Source of the DNA: Akkermansiaceae bacterium UBA3385
GTDB taxonomy: Bacteria; Verrucomicrobiota; Verrucomicrobiia; Verrucomicrobiales; Akkermansiaceae
Reading direction: 5' to 3'
Length of the DNA stretch: 15,454 nucleotides
NCBI GenBank assembly: GCA_002358905.1
Contig: DEPT01000052.1
Span: forward strand, 1 to 15,454
In this document: positions 6,817 through 15,326 of the stretch, in pieces
Layout: each line of letters starts with the position of its first letter
Position numbering within the stretch: the stretch's first letter is position 1
The notes under the pieces: generated by a model
The model's input: only the letters and a program-made list of their open reading frames with translations
Databases searched by the model: none
What the model was told of the DNA's origin: nothing
Made by a program: the position numbers and the translations under genes

Positions 6817-9800
6817 ATGAATACCCTGCACATAGAATTTCTAGGTTGGAACACGCCCGCTATTGAGCTGGTGGCCAGCAAACTCGAAGAGCTGAATGGC
6901 CGGCATCCCGCGGATTTCCGACGCGCCATCGTGGTTGTTCCCACGGCAGAAAGCGGGCGCCAGCTACGTGAATACATGGCCGAACGAGCCGGAAGCCCCA
7001 TCCTCATGCCGAAAATCATTTTGGCGGGGCAATTGATTCCCTGCCGAAACTCGAATACGGCCACCGAACTGGAAACAATGGCAGCTTGGCTACACGTTCT
7101 AAGTGGCGCAATGAGCGATAAGCCCCTGCCCTGGCTGCTGGAGGTAGCCACCCAGATGCAGCATGTACGCAAGCAACTGGAGCAAGAAGTACGCACCCCG
7201 GACTGGCAGCTCAGTACCGCGCAGCAATTTGTACACGATTATCTGCAGGAAACCGGCACGCAATGGGAAAACACCCTCCACTACGAGCAGGAACGCTGGA
7301 ACGCCCTGCATGCTTCATTCGCCGGGGTGGATGAACAGCTGGCTGCCTGGGGTCTCACCCCTGCGGAACAGAGCAGAGCCTCAGAACTGGCCACCCCCTC
7401 GCCCCGGGGTCTGGTCATCATTGCCTGCGTGCCGGAGCTTTCGCCGCTGAACCGGCTGTATCTCCAGCGCATGGCGGACACTGGTGCAGCCCGTGTTGAA
7501 ATCTGGGTCAATGCACCAGCGGAGGAAGCTGCAAGATTTGATACCTTCGGGCAGCCAATCCCTATCATTTCCGAAGGTGCGCATGCCCGCATGGGCTGGA
7601 GCGAATGTCCGATTGAGATACCCACGACAAGCTGTGAGTCCGCTACTCCCTGCAACACCATCCATCCTACCGGCAGCGTGCAGGCCTTTGGACGCAAGGT
7701 CAGAGAACTGGCCGGCGGCTGTGCGTCAAACGAAGTACTGCTGGCCTCCTGCGACAACTCACTGTCTCCCATGCTGGTGTCCGCCTTTCTGCCGGATTGG
7801 CAAATCAGCATGCCGGAGGGGCGATCCCTTCTTACAACTGAAGCCGGGCGCATTCCCCGCCAGCTCTGTGATGTCTGCACATCCTGGAGCCAGGGGGATA
7901 TCAGCAGCAACCGCGCCATGGAAGATTTTCTCATCCTGCTGCGCAACCGTACACTTCAAAGCTGCCTGCGCCCGACACAAGCTCTGTCCGACTTCAACCG
8001 GCACCTCACGGAGCTTTGCTTTGAGCACCTGCCCGCCACACCTCACCATCTGCTGCATCTCATGCACCGGCAGCTGCAGGAAAATGTAGAAGAGCAAGCA
8101 CAGCGCAGACTGCAGCGTTATATCGATTACACGGAAAGCCTGGTTCAGTTGATTAATGACTGCATGGATGCCAGCAGTCTGCCAAGCCGTCTCCAGGAAC
8201 TGGCCGACGCGCTGCAGCTGCGGCTTTCTGCGCCGGAATGGAACCGCGCTGCCCGACTCCTGACGAGCAGTATGCGTGAAACCGCTGACCTGGTAGCCAG
8301 CAAGGCCATCAACTGCCCGCCCCAGTCTGCACTGCTGCTGCTGGCCCACCAGGTTGAAAAACAATCCCCCGGAGCTCTTGAAAGTGCAGGAGAGAGAGAT
8401 AAAGCCATTAATCTGCGAGGGTGGCGAGAGCTCTGCTACGCACGAGCTCCCAAGGTGATTCTTGCAGGCATGCATGATGGTTATGTGCCGGAGCGAATGC
8501 CGGCAGATGCCTACCTGCCGAACGCTTATCGCAGTTTCCTGAACATGACCAGCGACACAACCCGCTGCGCTCGCGACAGTTTCCTGCTCACCGCTCTGCT
8601 GCACAGCCGCCCCGCCGGTTCGGTACATTTTGTTCTGGCTTCCTGCTCGGTGGACGGCACACCCATAGCCCCCTCCTCCCTGCTCCTTCGCTGCAGCACG
8701 GCTGCAGAAACAGCAGAGCGAGTCAGCTGGCTGTTCTCAGACCCACCTACTGAAACCAACTCGGCAGCCTACGACCTTCTGCCCTTCATCACGCAGGAAA
8801 AATCAGCAGCGGCGGCGGATTCCATGGAAAGCGCGGCACTCATTGCACCGGGTATCTGCAATCCCTACACTAACCCGCAGCGAACCTTCTCCCCCTCTGC
8901 CATCAAGAACTTCCTGAGCTGCCCCCTCCGTTTCTGGATGGAGAGGCTGTTGAGGATTGCCCCGGGCGATGCGCTGGAGGAAGGAAAATCTGAACCGGAT
9001 GCCGCAGAATACGGCACCTTGCTGCATGCCATTCTGCAGGATATCACCACCCGTTTTGCCAGCGCTGATGAGGAAAGCAACCTTGCCGCATTAACCGAGG
9101 AGATCACCACCTATGCCGAAAAGGCCGCAACCAAGCATGTGGTCAGACAATACGGCGATGAAGAGGACAAGCTGCCTATCCCCATACGAATCCTGCTGCG
9201 CAACCTGCAGAAGAGCGTGCAGGAGTTTGCCCGACAGCACGCCCAGGAACTCTGCAATGGATGGGAGGTCATCCTCTGCGAGGAACAATTGTGCTTCAAA
9301 CTACCCGATGCAGATGGAGGAGCCCCGCTGCTCTTTGATATGCGAGTGGATCGCGTAGACCGCCACCGGGAGGATGGCCGCATGCGCGTGATTGACTACA
9401 AGACAAATGATTCAGACCCGCGCAGTACGCACTGGGAAAAGCTCTCTGAAGCATCTGCAGCCCTGTACCAGCACTACATGCCCACCGCCTTGACTATGCA
9501 GAACGAAAAAGGAGAGTACTTCCGATGGGCCAGTGTGCAGCTGCCGCTATACGCCGAAGCCCTGCGCCAGATTCACCATCTGCCGGAAGTGCCGGAAACC
9601 GCATTCTACAACATTCCCCGCACCAGGCCGGGAAAGGTTTCCTACGCACCCATGGGTGGGGTATCCAGCAAATCCGCCATGACGCGGGAGCTGCATGACC
9701 AGGCAATGACCTGCGTGCAGCAAGCCGCCGCTCTCATGCGTGCGGGCAAATGCCTGTACTCCGCAGAATCCCTGGGACGCAGCATGATGTACAGTAATTT

Positions 9801-9894
9801 CGGTGCTCTGAACATATACAAAGACCCGGATCCTCGCGTCATGTGCAGTCTCCCGCCCCTGTCCCTTCCCGAACCGGAAACAGACACCCTGTAA
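6817..9894 (+). CDS. addB: AddB-like subunit of helicase-nuclease, PD-(D/E)XK nuclease domain
   Basis: Likely the B subunit of an AddAB-type (RecBCD-equivalent) enzyme that resects double-strand breaks for recombination; 1025 aa. The N-terminal two thirds is an inactivated helicase fold: the first strand reads IEFLGWNTPA where a P-loop would sit, so no Walker A is present. LAGMHDGYVP (549-558) matches the AddB/RecC pattern 'GLxEGxFP'. The C-terminal nuclease begins at FSPSAIKNFLSCPLRFW (691-707) and carries Asp-845 (DRVD), Asp-860 and Lys-862 (IDYKT), so the nuclease looks active. In other AddB proteins a Cys at the position of Cys-702 pairs with a C-x2-C-x5-C cluster near the end to hold a 4Fe-4S cluster; here only Cys-979 and Cys-1010 remain, without that spacing. 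The start at 6817 is chosen because the promoter -10 covers the earlier ATG at 6802. addA follows after 7 bases. The gene symbol rests on context and motifs. Confidence 0.85.
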   Translation: MNTLHIEFLGWNTPAIELVASKLEELNGRHPADFRRAIVVVPTAESGRQLREYMAERAGSPILMPKIILAGQLIPCRNSNTATELETMAAWLHVLSGAMSDKPLPWLLEVATQMQHVRKQLEQEVRTPDWQLSTAQQFVHDYLQETGTQWENTLHYEQERWNALHASFAGVDEQLAAWGLTPAEQSRASELATPSPRGLVIIACVPELSPLNRLYLQRMADTGAARVEIWVNAPAEEAARFDTFGQPIPIISEGAHARMGWSECPIEIPTTSCESATPCNTIHPTGSVQAFGRKVRELAGGCASNEVLLASCDNSLSPMLVSAFLPDWQISMPEGRSLLTTEAGRIPRQLCDVCTSWSQGDISSNRAMEDFLILLRNRTLQSCLRPTQALSDFNRHLTELCFEHLPATPHHLLHLMHRQLQENVEEQAQRRLQRYIDYTESLVQLINDCMDASSLPSRLQELADALQLRLSAPEWNRAARLLTSSMRETADLVASKAINCPPQSALLLLAHQVEKQSPGALESAGERDKAINLRGWRELCYARAPKVILAGMHDGYVPERMPADAYLPNAYRSFLNMTSDTTRCARDSFLLTALLHSRPAGSVHFVLASCSVDGTPIAPSSLLLRCSTAAETAERVSWLFSDPPTETNSAAYDLLPFITQEKSAAAADSMESAALIAPGICNPYTNPQRTFSPSAIKNFLSCPLRFWMERLLRIAPGDALEEGKSEPDAAEYGTLLHAILQDITTRFASADEESNLAALTEEITTYAEKAATKHVVRQYGDEEDKLPIPIRILLRNLQKSVQEFARQHAQELCNGWEVILCEEQLCFKLPDADGGAPLLFDMRVDRVDRHREDGRMRVIDYKTNDSDPRSTHWEKLSEASAALYQHYMPTALTMQNEKGEYFRWASVQLPLYAEALRQIHHLPEVPETAFYNIPRTRPGKVSYAPMGGVSSKSAMTRELHDQAMTCVQQAAALMRAGKCLYSAESLGRSMMYSNFGALNIYKDPDPRVMCSLPPLSLPEPETDTL

Positions 9895-9901
9895 TTACCC
9901 C

Positions 9902-12900
9902 ATGAACACTCCCCACTACAAGCAGATTTCCGGCAATCTCATTGCAGCCTCCGCCGGCACCGGCAAAACCTACCAGCTCACCTCACGCTTCGTGGCGCTG
10001 CTGGCACTTGGTGCAAAACCGGAGAAGATGATTGCGTTGACCTTCACCAAAAAGGCCGCAGGTGAATTCCGGAACCGCATCTTCCAAGCCCTTTCAGAGG
10101 GAGCGATGGGCAAACCTGACCGAGATTTTCCCGAACGCAACAGTATGGCTGCCCGAGTCTGGGAAACCTGGACAGGACTGCACCTGAATGCAGACAAGTC
10201 TCTCTCTGAATCCGCCAATCCGGTTGCCCTGTATCCGGCAGCCATTCCTGTTCTGAAGAGGGCGATGGCTCAAGGCTGTTTCCCGGAACATCTCACTCCC
10301 ATCCCTGGTGAACCGGCACTGCCGCAGCTCACCACGGAATTCTTTGCAGATTTGCTTCTACGAGTTCTGAGCAAAAGTTCCGACCTGCAGCTTTCCACCC
10401 TCGACAGTTTCTTCAACCGCGTGGTGGCGGCGGATATACATCGTGCGGGGCTAAGCAGCGTTTCCCCCATGAACGCCCTGCAGCAGCAACGTGCTACCCG
10501 CACTGCTTTGCTTGCCATGCTGGAGGAAAGCGAAAAATCATCGCACCACGAATCAGCCCTCATCTCACTGCTATCCAGCATTGCAGAAGACAAGGGTGGA
10601 GCTCTTCTGGATCTGTTGGAAAACAATGTCAACACCTATCTGAGCCTCTACAAGGAATTTCCCCAGAAAGCCCCCTGGGGCGCTCCGGCTCCCTTCGGTC
10701 TTCCGGATTGCAGTAATGCAAAACTGGTAACGGATGAAGAGGTGGAGAGCATCCAGCGGGAAATCAACGAGTTGGTGGAAACCATCAGCTGGAAAAAGCC
10801 CCGCAACTATGTCAAAAAGACATTATCCACGGTAGCTACAAAAATCCGGAAGGGAGAGTTCAAAGCCTCGGATTCCTTTAATGCCTGGCTCAATGAGGAT
10901 GAACAATACCTGGCTCCGGATGCTGAGCTGGAGCGCGATGACCAATTGCGCGAATTGATAACGGATTTAAAAAAAGCGTGCGCCGAGCTTTTCCTGCGAA
11001 CCGTACAGGAACGTTCCGTAGCCATGCATGAGCTGCTGAGTAAATACTACACCTCCTACCGGGAAAGCATTCTGCGCGATGGCTTATGTACTTTCGATGA
11101 CATCAAACAAGGCGCGCGCCAGCTTCTGGGACACAATGCAGCCGAAGAAGATTCTGGCATGGCGCTCAACCTCACCACGAAGCTCGACCACTGGATGCTC
11201 GATGAGTTCCAGGACACTGATCCTGTGCAGTGGGAAATACTCAGCAACCTACTGAAGGAAAATGCTCAGTATCCGGATAAATCTCTTTTCGTTGTGGGAG
11301 ACAAGAAGCAAAGCATCTATAGTTTCCGCGGAGCCTCTGCCGAGCTCTTTGAACAACTGCGAGGCTCCATTCCCTCCAGGGATGGCTATGATTGGCAGAA
11401 GCACGGTCTCACCAATTCCTCACTAAAGGAAAGCCGCCGATCCGTGCCGGAAATCATGGAGTTCACCAACATGGTCTTTAGAAAAAATCCCGAGGTGGAC
11501 AAGGAATTTTCCCAACACTGCAGCCATACCAGCAACTGCAATAAAAAGGGATACGTCCGAATCAACGTTCTGCCCAAGGATAAGGCTGAACAAACGCTGC
11601 AGAACGCATGCCAGGCCATCGGCGATATACTGGAAGAGCTCACTGAGCCCGGAGGGCAAGGCATGCGACATTTAAAAAACGGCATCAGCGTGGCCATTCT
11701 GATGAGAAAAGGGGATGCAGCCCGAAGCATTGTGTCCTGGTTACGCCGATACAAACCCCTGATTCCGGTGCAGCTGGTGGAAGACTCTCCGCTGGCAGAA
11801 GCATCGCCGCTGGGTGAACTCCTGCTCTCCTTCTTCCTCTGGCTGCGGGAGCCGGCAGACAAATACCGCTACAATGTGCTGAAAACATCTCCCATGGGGC
11901 GTATCATGCAGCTGGAGGATGAGTCTGGCCCCCTTCCTCGCAGTGCTGTCTGGGATTCCTGGATGAACAGGCTCAACACGCGTGGTTACGCAGCGCTCAT
12001 TCAGGAACTGTCCGCTTATCTGCCGAAACTGAATTCCCGCCGCATGCTAGATGAATGGCTGGAGGAAGCGGTGAGCTTCGATGCCGCCGGAGGCTCGCTT
12101 GATGAATGGCTGCTGCATATGCGCACCTGCTGCCGCAAGGAGAATGGCTCTGCCCAATTTGTGCAGGTCATGACCATGCACAAGAGTAAAGGTGCAGAGT
12201 TCGATGCGGTGATTCTGCCCTTCCTTGGCTCCAAAGCTGTCGACCAACCGCGTGCGGAAGGGATTCCCTACTTCATTTCCGAAGCGCAGGAGGGCATTCT
12301 GGTGCATCCCGGCACAGCGGCAGAGCGCCAATTCTGGCCACAGCTGCAAAACTACGAAGACTCATGGAAAAAAGCCCGCCGCGATGACGCCTACAACCTG
12401 ATGTATGTGGCTCTCACCCGCGCCCGCTATGCCAATTACCTTCTGTTGCCGGAGCAAGGAAAGGAAAAATGCGAAAAAGAATCTGACTGGATTCTGGAAG
12501 CATTGAAAGAGGAGAATATTGAGGCCACTCCCGATACGCCCACAGAATTCGGCCTTGCAGACTGGTATCTGCAAAAGACAGCCAGGGAAGAACTGGCAAC
12601 GGCCCCGCTGATATTAAAGCCCTTGGGCGAAGCGAAACAGGACAGAAACCGCATCTCCCCGTCCGCCATGGCAGGTGAATCAGCACCGGAAAAAGCGCAG
12701 GATGCCCTGGTGAGTGGCGATTCCTCTGGCTCCGATTTCGGCACCCGGGTTCATGCCTGTTTCGAGCAAATTACCTGGCTGAATGCCCCCCTGCCCAGCT
12801 GGCTGCAGAATCCGGAAAGCGAGGCGCAACAGGTAGTGGCCGCAGCGCTGAAAGAGCCGGATGTAGCAGTTCTCTTCACCGCTCAGGCAGGACAGGAAGT

Positions 12901-13231
12901 CTACAACGAGCAATCCATTGAAGCCATCAACTCCCGGGATGAATGGATATCCGCCACCATCGACAGACTTATCCTTACCCATAACGAACACGGCGAGGTC
13001 TCAGCAGCTCATATCATCGACTTCAAGACCAACAAGCCGGGGGAGCGGGAAGGCTACGACTGTTTCGAGGATTGGCTTACCAACCACTACGCCGGGCAGA
13101 TGAAGGAATATCGCAAGCTGATAGCCGCCGCCTTTAATCTCAGCGAAGCCGACATCAACGTATCATTGATATCCTGTCCCTTGGATTACCTGAACTACCC
13201 AGCAAGGGTATTAACTTATCGGACAGATTAG
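9902..13231 (+). CDS. addA: AddA/RecB-like UvrD-family helicase with C-terminal nuclease
   Basis: ATP-driven DNA helicase plus exonuclease, the motor subunit of an AddAB-type break-resection complex; 1109 aa, close to the usual size for AddA or RecB. Superfamily 1 motifs run in order: Walker A AASAGTGKT (15-23), motif Ia LTFTKKAAGEFRNR (46-59), motif II DEFQDT (434-439), motif III VVGDKKQSIYSFRG (464-477), motif V TMHKSKGAEFD (from 758) and motif VI YVALTRAR (to 842). The nuclease domain has GTRVHACFE (His-951), IDFKTN (Asp-1040, Lys-1042) and GQMKEY, all expected in RecB-type nucleases. It lies 7 bases after addB, in the addB-addA order also found in Bacillus, and no RecC or RecD gene is nearby. 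This favours the two-subunit AddAB arrangement over RecBCD. No Shine-Dalgarno is visible, so translation may depend on coupling to addB. Nothing looks broken. Confidence 0.92.
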   Translation: MNTPHYKQISGNLIAASAGTGKTYQLTSRFVALLALGAKPEKMIALTFTKKAAGEFRNRIFQALSEGAMGKPDRDFPERNSMAARVWETWTGLHLNADKSLSESANPVALYPAAIPVLKRAMAQGCFPEHLTPIPGEPALPQLTTEFFADLLLRVLSKSSDLQLSTLDSFFNRVVAADIHRAGLSSVSPMNALQQQRATRTALLAMLEESEKSSHHESALISLLSSIAEDKGGALLDLLENNVNTYLSLYKEFPQKAPWGAPAPFGLPDCSNAKLVTDEEVESIQREINELVETISWKKPRNYVKKTLSTVATKIRKGEFKASDSFNAWLNEDEQYLAPDAELERDDQLRELITDLKKACAELFLRTVQERSVAMHELLSKYYTSYRESILRDGLCTFDDIKQGARQLLGHNAAEEDSGMALNLTTKLDHWMLDEFQDTDPVQWEILSNLLKENAQYPDKSLFVVGDKKQSIYSFRGASAELFEQLRGSIPSRDGYDWQKHGLTNSSLKESRRSVPEIMEFTNMVFRKNPEVDKEFSQHCSHTSNCNKKGYVRINVLPKDKAEQTLQNACQAIGDILEELTEPGGQGMRHLKNGISVAILMRKGDAARSIVSWLRRYKPLIPVQLVEDSPLAEASPLGELLLSFFLWLREPADKYRYNVLKTSPMGRIMQLEDESGPLPRSAVWDSWMNRLNTRGYAALIQELSAYLPKLNSRRMLDEWLEEAVSFDAAGGSLDEWLLHMRTCCRKENGSAQFVQVMTMHKSKGAEFDAVILPFLGSKAVDQPRAEGIPYFISEAQEGILVHPGTAAERQFWPQLQNYEDSWKKARRDDAYNLMYVALTRARYANYLLLPEQGKEKCEKESDWILEALKEENIEATPDTPTEFGLADWYLQKTAREELATAPLILKPLGEAKQDRNRISPSAMAGESAPEKAQDALVSGDSSGSDFGTRVHACFEQITWLNAPLPSWLQNPESEAQQVVAAALKEPDVAVLFTAQAGQEVYNEQSIEAINSRDEWISATIDRLILTHNEHGEVSAAHIIDFKTNKPGEREGYDCFEDWLTNHYAGQMKEYRKLIAAAFNLSEADINVSLISCPLDYLNYPARVLTYRTD

Positions 13232-13247
13232 AATAAAAACCTCACTT

Positions 13248-13281
13248 ATCCCCTTTTCCTTTTCTGGTAAAGGGGATTTTT
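13248..13281 (+). terminator. Rho-independent terminator of addB-addA
   Basis: A 12-bp stem with one mismatch (13248-13259 against 13266-13277, ATCCCCTTT... pairing with ...AAAGGGGAT) and a six-base loop runs into TTTTT at 13277-13281. It starts 16 bases after the addA stop. Confidence 0.88.
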
Positions 13282-13296
13282 ACTGTAGCATATTCA

Positions 13297-13324
13297 TTGA
13301 CTTTTCTGCGTAATGTGCTATACA
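13297..13324 (+). promoter_or_regulatory. Putative promoter of the three-gene orphan operon
   Basis: TTGACT (13297-13302), 16 bases, then TATACA (13319-13324), with TG at 13316-13317 forming an extended -10. Transcription would begin near 13331, about 280 bases before the first gene I accept, leaving an unusually long leader. Confidence 0.55.
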
Positions 13325-13609
13325 GGACTCGTACGCAGCATGAGCAGCGTGCATCTGTCTATCAAATCCAAATCAAACTGTTTATCATCATTGTTATGAA
13401 TACTACCTCTATTGCGGAAGGAGCCGCAGTGTTGTTGATACCCGTGTGTTGTTGTGCTGTGCAATTGGTGCATGGTGCGTAATAAGGAATTTCTACGGCG
13501 GCTTCCGGCGTGAGCTGTGCTCCGGCCTTGTGCTGTGCATGCTTGGCTGGTGCCCCATGGTCTGCAGCGGCATACCCGTTTTTTCACAACTACCAACTAT
13601 TACACCAAT
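13325..13609 (+). other. Long leader region of the orphan operon, G/T-rich with a repeated word
   Basis: This 285-base stretch between the promoter and the first accepted gene is rich in G and T from about 13425. The 12-base word TTGTGCTGTGCA occurs twice (13452-13463 and 13528-13539), followed each time by similar G/T-rich text containing a CATGG. It holds one short reading frame with a ribosome-binding-like site (listed separately). No convincing tRNA, riboswitch or intrinsic terminator was seen. It may act as a regulatory leader, or may simply be diverged sequence. Confidence 0.4.
13396..13482 (+). CDS. Possible Cys-rich leader peptide (28 aa)
   Basis: A 28-codon frame starting with ATG at 13396, with an inner GTG start at 13429. 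The inner GTG is preceded at five bases by GGAAGGAG (13416-13423), the strongest Shine-Dalgarno-like sequence in the window, where most starts have none. The C-terminal half is hydrophobic and contains three consecutive TGT cysteine codons (VCCCAVQLVHGA, then stop). Short peptides with a run of one amino acid before an operon are known as translation-dependent attenuators, but no terminator/antiterminator pair is evident here. Conservation is unknown and the local G/T-rich composition alone could create such a frame. Confidence 0.25.
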   Translation: MNTTSIAEGAAVLLIPVCCCAVQLVHGA

Positions 13610-14413
13610 ATGAATACCAACAAACAAGAAGGAATGAAACTCACCCTGGGAGGATTAGTTCAGATACCGATACAGGTATGGGATGCGAAATCACAAAGCT
13701 GGTTCAGGAGCGAATCAGACACACCGCTGCGCGACCACTTGAAGGCGGAACCGGAGTACCACCGCACGGTGCTGGAGCGGGCCCCGAAGGGAGGCTGGCG
13801 ACGCGCCCGCATAGAAGTGGAAGAAGGTCAGCCGGTGTTCAGAAGCATCCGCGCCATCATGGAGATGCTGGAGCAGGACCCGGAGCTGATTCTAGGAGTG
13901 GAGGATGCAGAATCGGGCGAGGTGGTGCCGCTGCTGGGCTGTCAGGTTGTGCAGAAGAATGTTCCGGCCTATATCCCCCGGATTTCGGGCGAGGATACGC
14001 GGGAGTATGGCCCGGAGGAAGGCGCCGCCTACCGCGACTGGGTGTCTCACCGGCCAGAAGTGCGCGACTTTCCCTGGCATGCAGAGCAATACTGGAATCT
14101 CTACCTGGGAGGAGACACTCACATAATGCTGCCGAAGCAAACAGAATCAGTAAGGGCGGATTCGCTCGAATACCCGATGTGTGTACCAATCTGCGATGAG
14201 TTCCTGACGATGGAGCGCGAGCGCATCTATACCTACAGTGAAATGACTGATGAAGGCCTCTGCATGCAGGAATACAGGCCGAGGCTGTACCGCCTGACCA
14301 CAGAGCGTCCATGCATTAGCAAAATCATTACCGGCATGCGGGAAAACCCTCTGATGCTTGCAGTGAGAGGGAGCGAAAACCTTCCAGTTATCAGTCTCAG
14401 CAAAGCGAAATAA
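13610..14413 (+). CDS. Protein of unknown function (267 aa), first gene of orphan operon
   Basis: I do not recognise this protein. It is soluble-looking, with no signal peptide or membrane segment, and is acidic in its middle. Residues 10-60 (LTLGGLVQIPIQVWD onward) look like a small beta-rich start followed by an Arg/Lys-rich stretch. The central part has many Glu and Pro, and the end (about 225-267) is basic with short strands. The frame is open from about 13517, but the ATG at 13610 is preferred because the upstream part falls in the G/T-rich leader and looks non-coding. ATG at 13634 is another possible start. A second frame open over 13510-14199 has a low-complexity Gly/Arg/Ala composition and is rejected. 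The stop overlaps the next start by one base (TAATG), pointing to translational coupling. Function unknown. Confidence 0.7.
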   Translation: MNTNKQEGMKLTLGGLVQIPIQVWDAKSQSWFRSESDTPLRDHLKAEPEYHRTVLERAPKGGWRRARIEVEEGQPVFRSIRAIMEMLEQDPELILGVEDAESGEVVPLLGCQVVQKNVPAYIPRISGEDTREYGPEEGAAYRDWVSHRPEVRDFPWHAEQYWNLYLGGDTHIMLPKQTESVRADSLEYPMCVPICDEFLTMERERIYTYSEMTDEGLCMQEYRPRLYRLTTERPCISKIITGMRENPLMLAVRGSENLPVISLSKAK

Positions 14414-14965
14414 TGCCCATTTCAACACCATCCCACCCCTATTCTATGAACCGAATGACCAAAAAGCAAACACGACCTTTCCGCAGCATCAGCATCATTG
14501 TACCTCTCAATCCCCCCGCCTCGCAGGAGAAGCGGCAGCGCAACAAAAAGCTCTACTACCTGCTGCGATGGCTGCGGTACGGGCTGCAGCGTGGAAACGG
14601 CAACTCGTACTGCCGGATTGAGCCCCAGGATGCCCCGCCTACGATGCCGCACGGTGCCTACCGGCTGAGCGCTCAGATTCAGTCGAAGCTCGTTGATTTT
14701 CTCCACTCCCCCCCGGTTCACCGATTTTATCGCCCGCATGAAGGCAGAAGCCATAGCTCCGGCAGTGTATCTGGTGGAACATAAGCCCAACGGAGAAGAT
14801 GTAGCCCTGCCGCCCATCCGCATCTGTGGGGTCAGGTCGAAGCCGCTTCCCCTGCCCCTCCCGATGCGCGGCACAGAAATCGACCTCTTCCACACCCCCT
14901 GTTTTGCCCGACAGATGCTGACCGCTGCGGTTGACACGCCGGTCTCTCAATACCCTGTTAAATAA
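14413..14965 (+). pseudogene. Unknown gene split by a frameshift at a C7 run
   Basis: Two overlapping frames together look like one gene of about 183 aa. Frame one starts at the coupled ATG 14413 (or 14446) and reads a basic, Arg/Lys-rich protein up to SKLVDFLHS. At the run of seven C (14708-14714) protein-like sequence passes to the frame +1 of this, reading RFTDFIARMKAEAIAPAVYLVEH and onward to a stop at 14965. Frame one instead degrades after the C run into VHRFYRPHEGRSHSS-type sequence and stops at 14784. Removing one C would restore a single frame. The second frame could otherwise be opened only by a weak TTG at 14693. The cause could be a base-call error, a true inactivating mutation, or a switchable tract. 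No family recognised. The next gene starts 12 bases downstream. Confidence 0.6.
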
Positions 14966-14977
14966 AACGCCCCCCCT

Positions 14978-15265
14978 ATGAAACAGAAAAAACTGAAATA
15001 CACTCGCCCGATGACGAAACGAGAGCGCTTCAACCTGCGCCGCAGGCTTGAAGAACAGTCCGAAGGGGCGCGGCGGAAAGAAGCAACCATAGCGGCCTAC
15101 CTGGATAGCATCCGGCAGCGCGCAAACAACGTGCAGAGCGACGATGAAATCCGCGCCTTATGCCGCGAGGTGTGGAGCAAGCGACACTACTGCTCTGCAG
15201 CCATCAGCCTGACCAACCAGATTCTGAAAGAGAGACGCGAAAGAAAAGAGTTGCCGCTATGTTAA
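14978..15265 (+). CDS. Small basic protein of unknown function (95 aa)
   Basis: Not recognised. The N-terminal 45 residues are dominated by Lys and Arg (MKQKKLKYTRPMTKRERFNL, followed by RRRLEEQ), resembling a nucleic-acid-binding or ribosome-associated tail. The rest is predicted helical, with cysteines in ALCREVW and HYCSAA, and it ends in a Lys/Arg/Glu-rich helix with a terminal Cys. There is no signal or membrane segment. It is 12 bases after the frameshifted gene and is taken as the third member of the same operon. Start: the only reasonable ATG, preceded by a run of C and no Shine-Dalgarno. No terminator follows before the pflA promoter. Confidence 0.65.
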   Translation: MKQKKLKYTRPMTKRERFNLRRRLEEQSEGARRKEATIAAYLDSIRQRANNVQSDDEIRALCREVWSKRHYCSAAISLTNQILKERRERKELPLC

Positions 15266-15291
15266 TGCAGAACGCAGAATTCCTAATAGAG

Positions 15292-15320
15292 TTGATAATC
15301 GTTCCAATCTGTGCTAACAT
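15292..15320 (+). promoter_or_regulatory. Putative promoter of pflA, apparently giving a leaderless mRNA
   Basis: TTGATA (15292-15297), a 17-base spacer, then TAACAT (15315-15320) with TG at 15312-15313 (extended -10). The pflA ATG starts only six bases after the -10, where transcription itself should begin, so the mRNA would have essentially no 5' leader. Confidence 0.58.
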
Positions 15321-15326
15321 ACGGGC

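Noticed and set aside
13510..14199. A + strand frame of 229 codons overlapping the 267-aa gene
   Set aside because: It is rich in Gly, Arg and Ala without structure, starts with GTG inside the G/T-rich leader, and conflicts with the better frame that couples to the next gene by TAATG.
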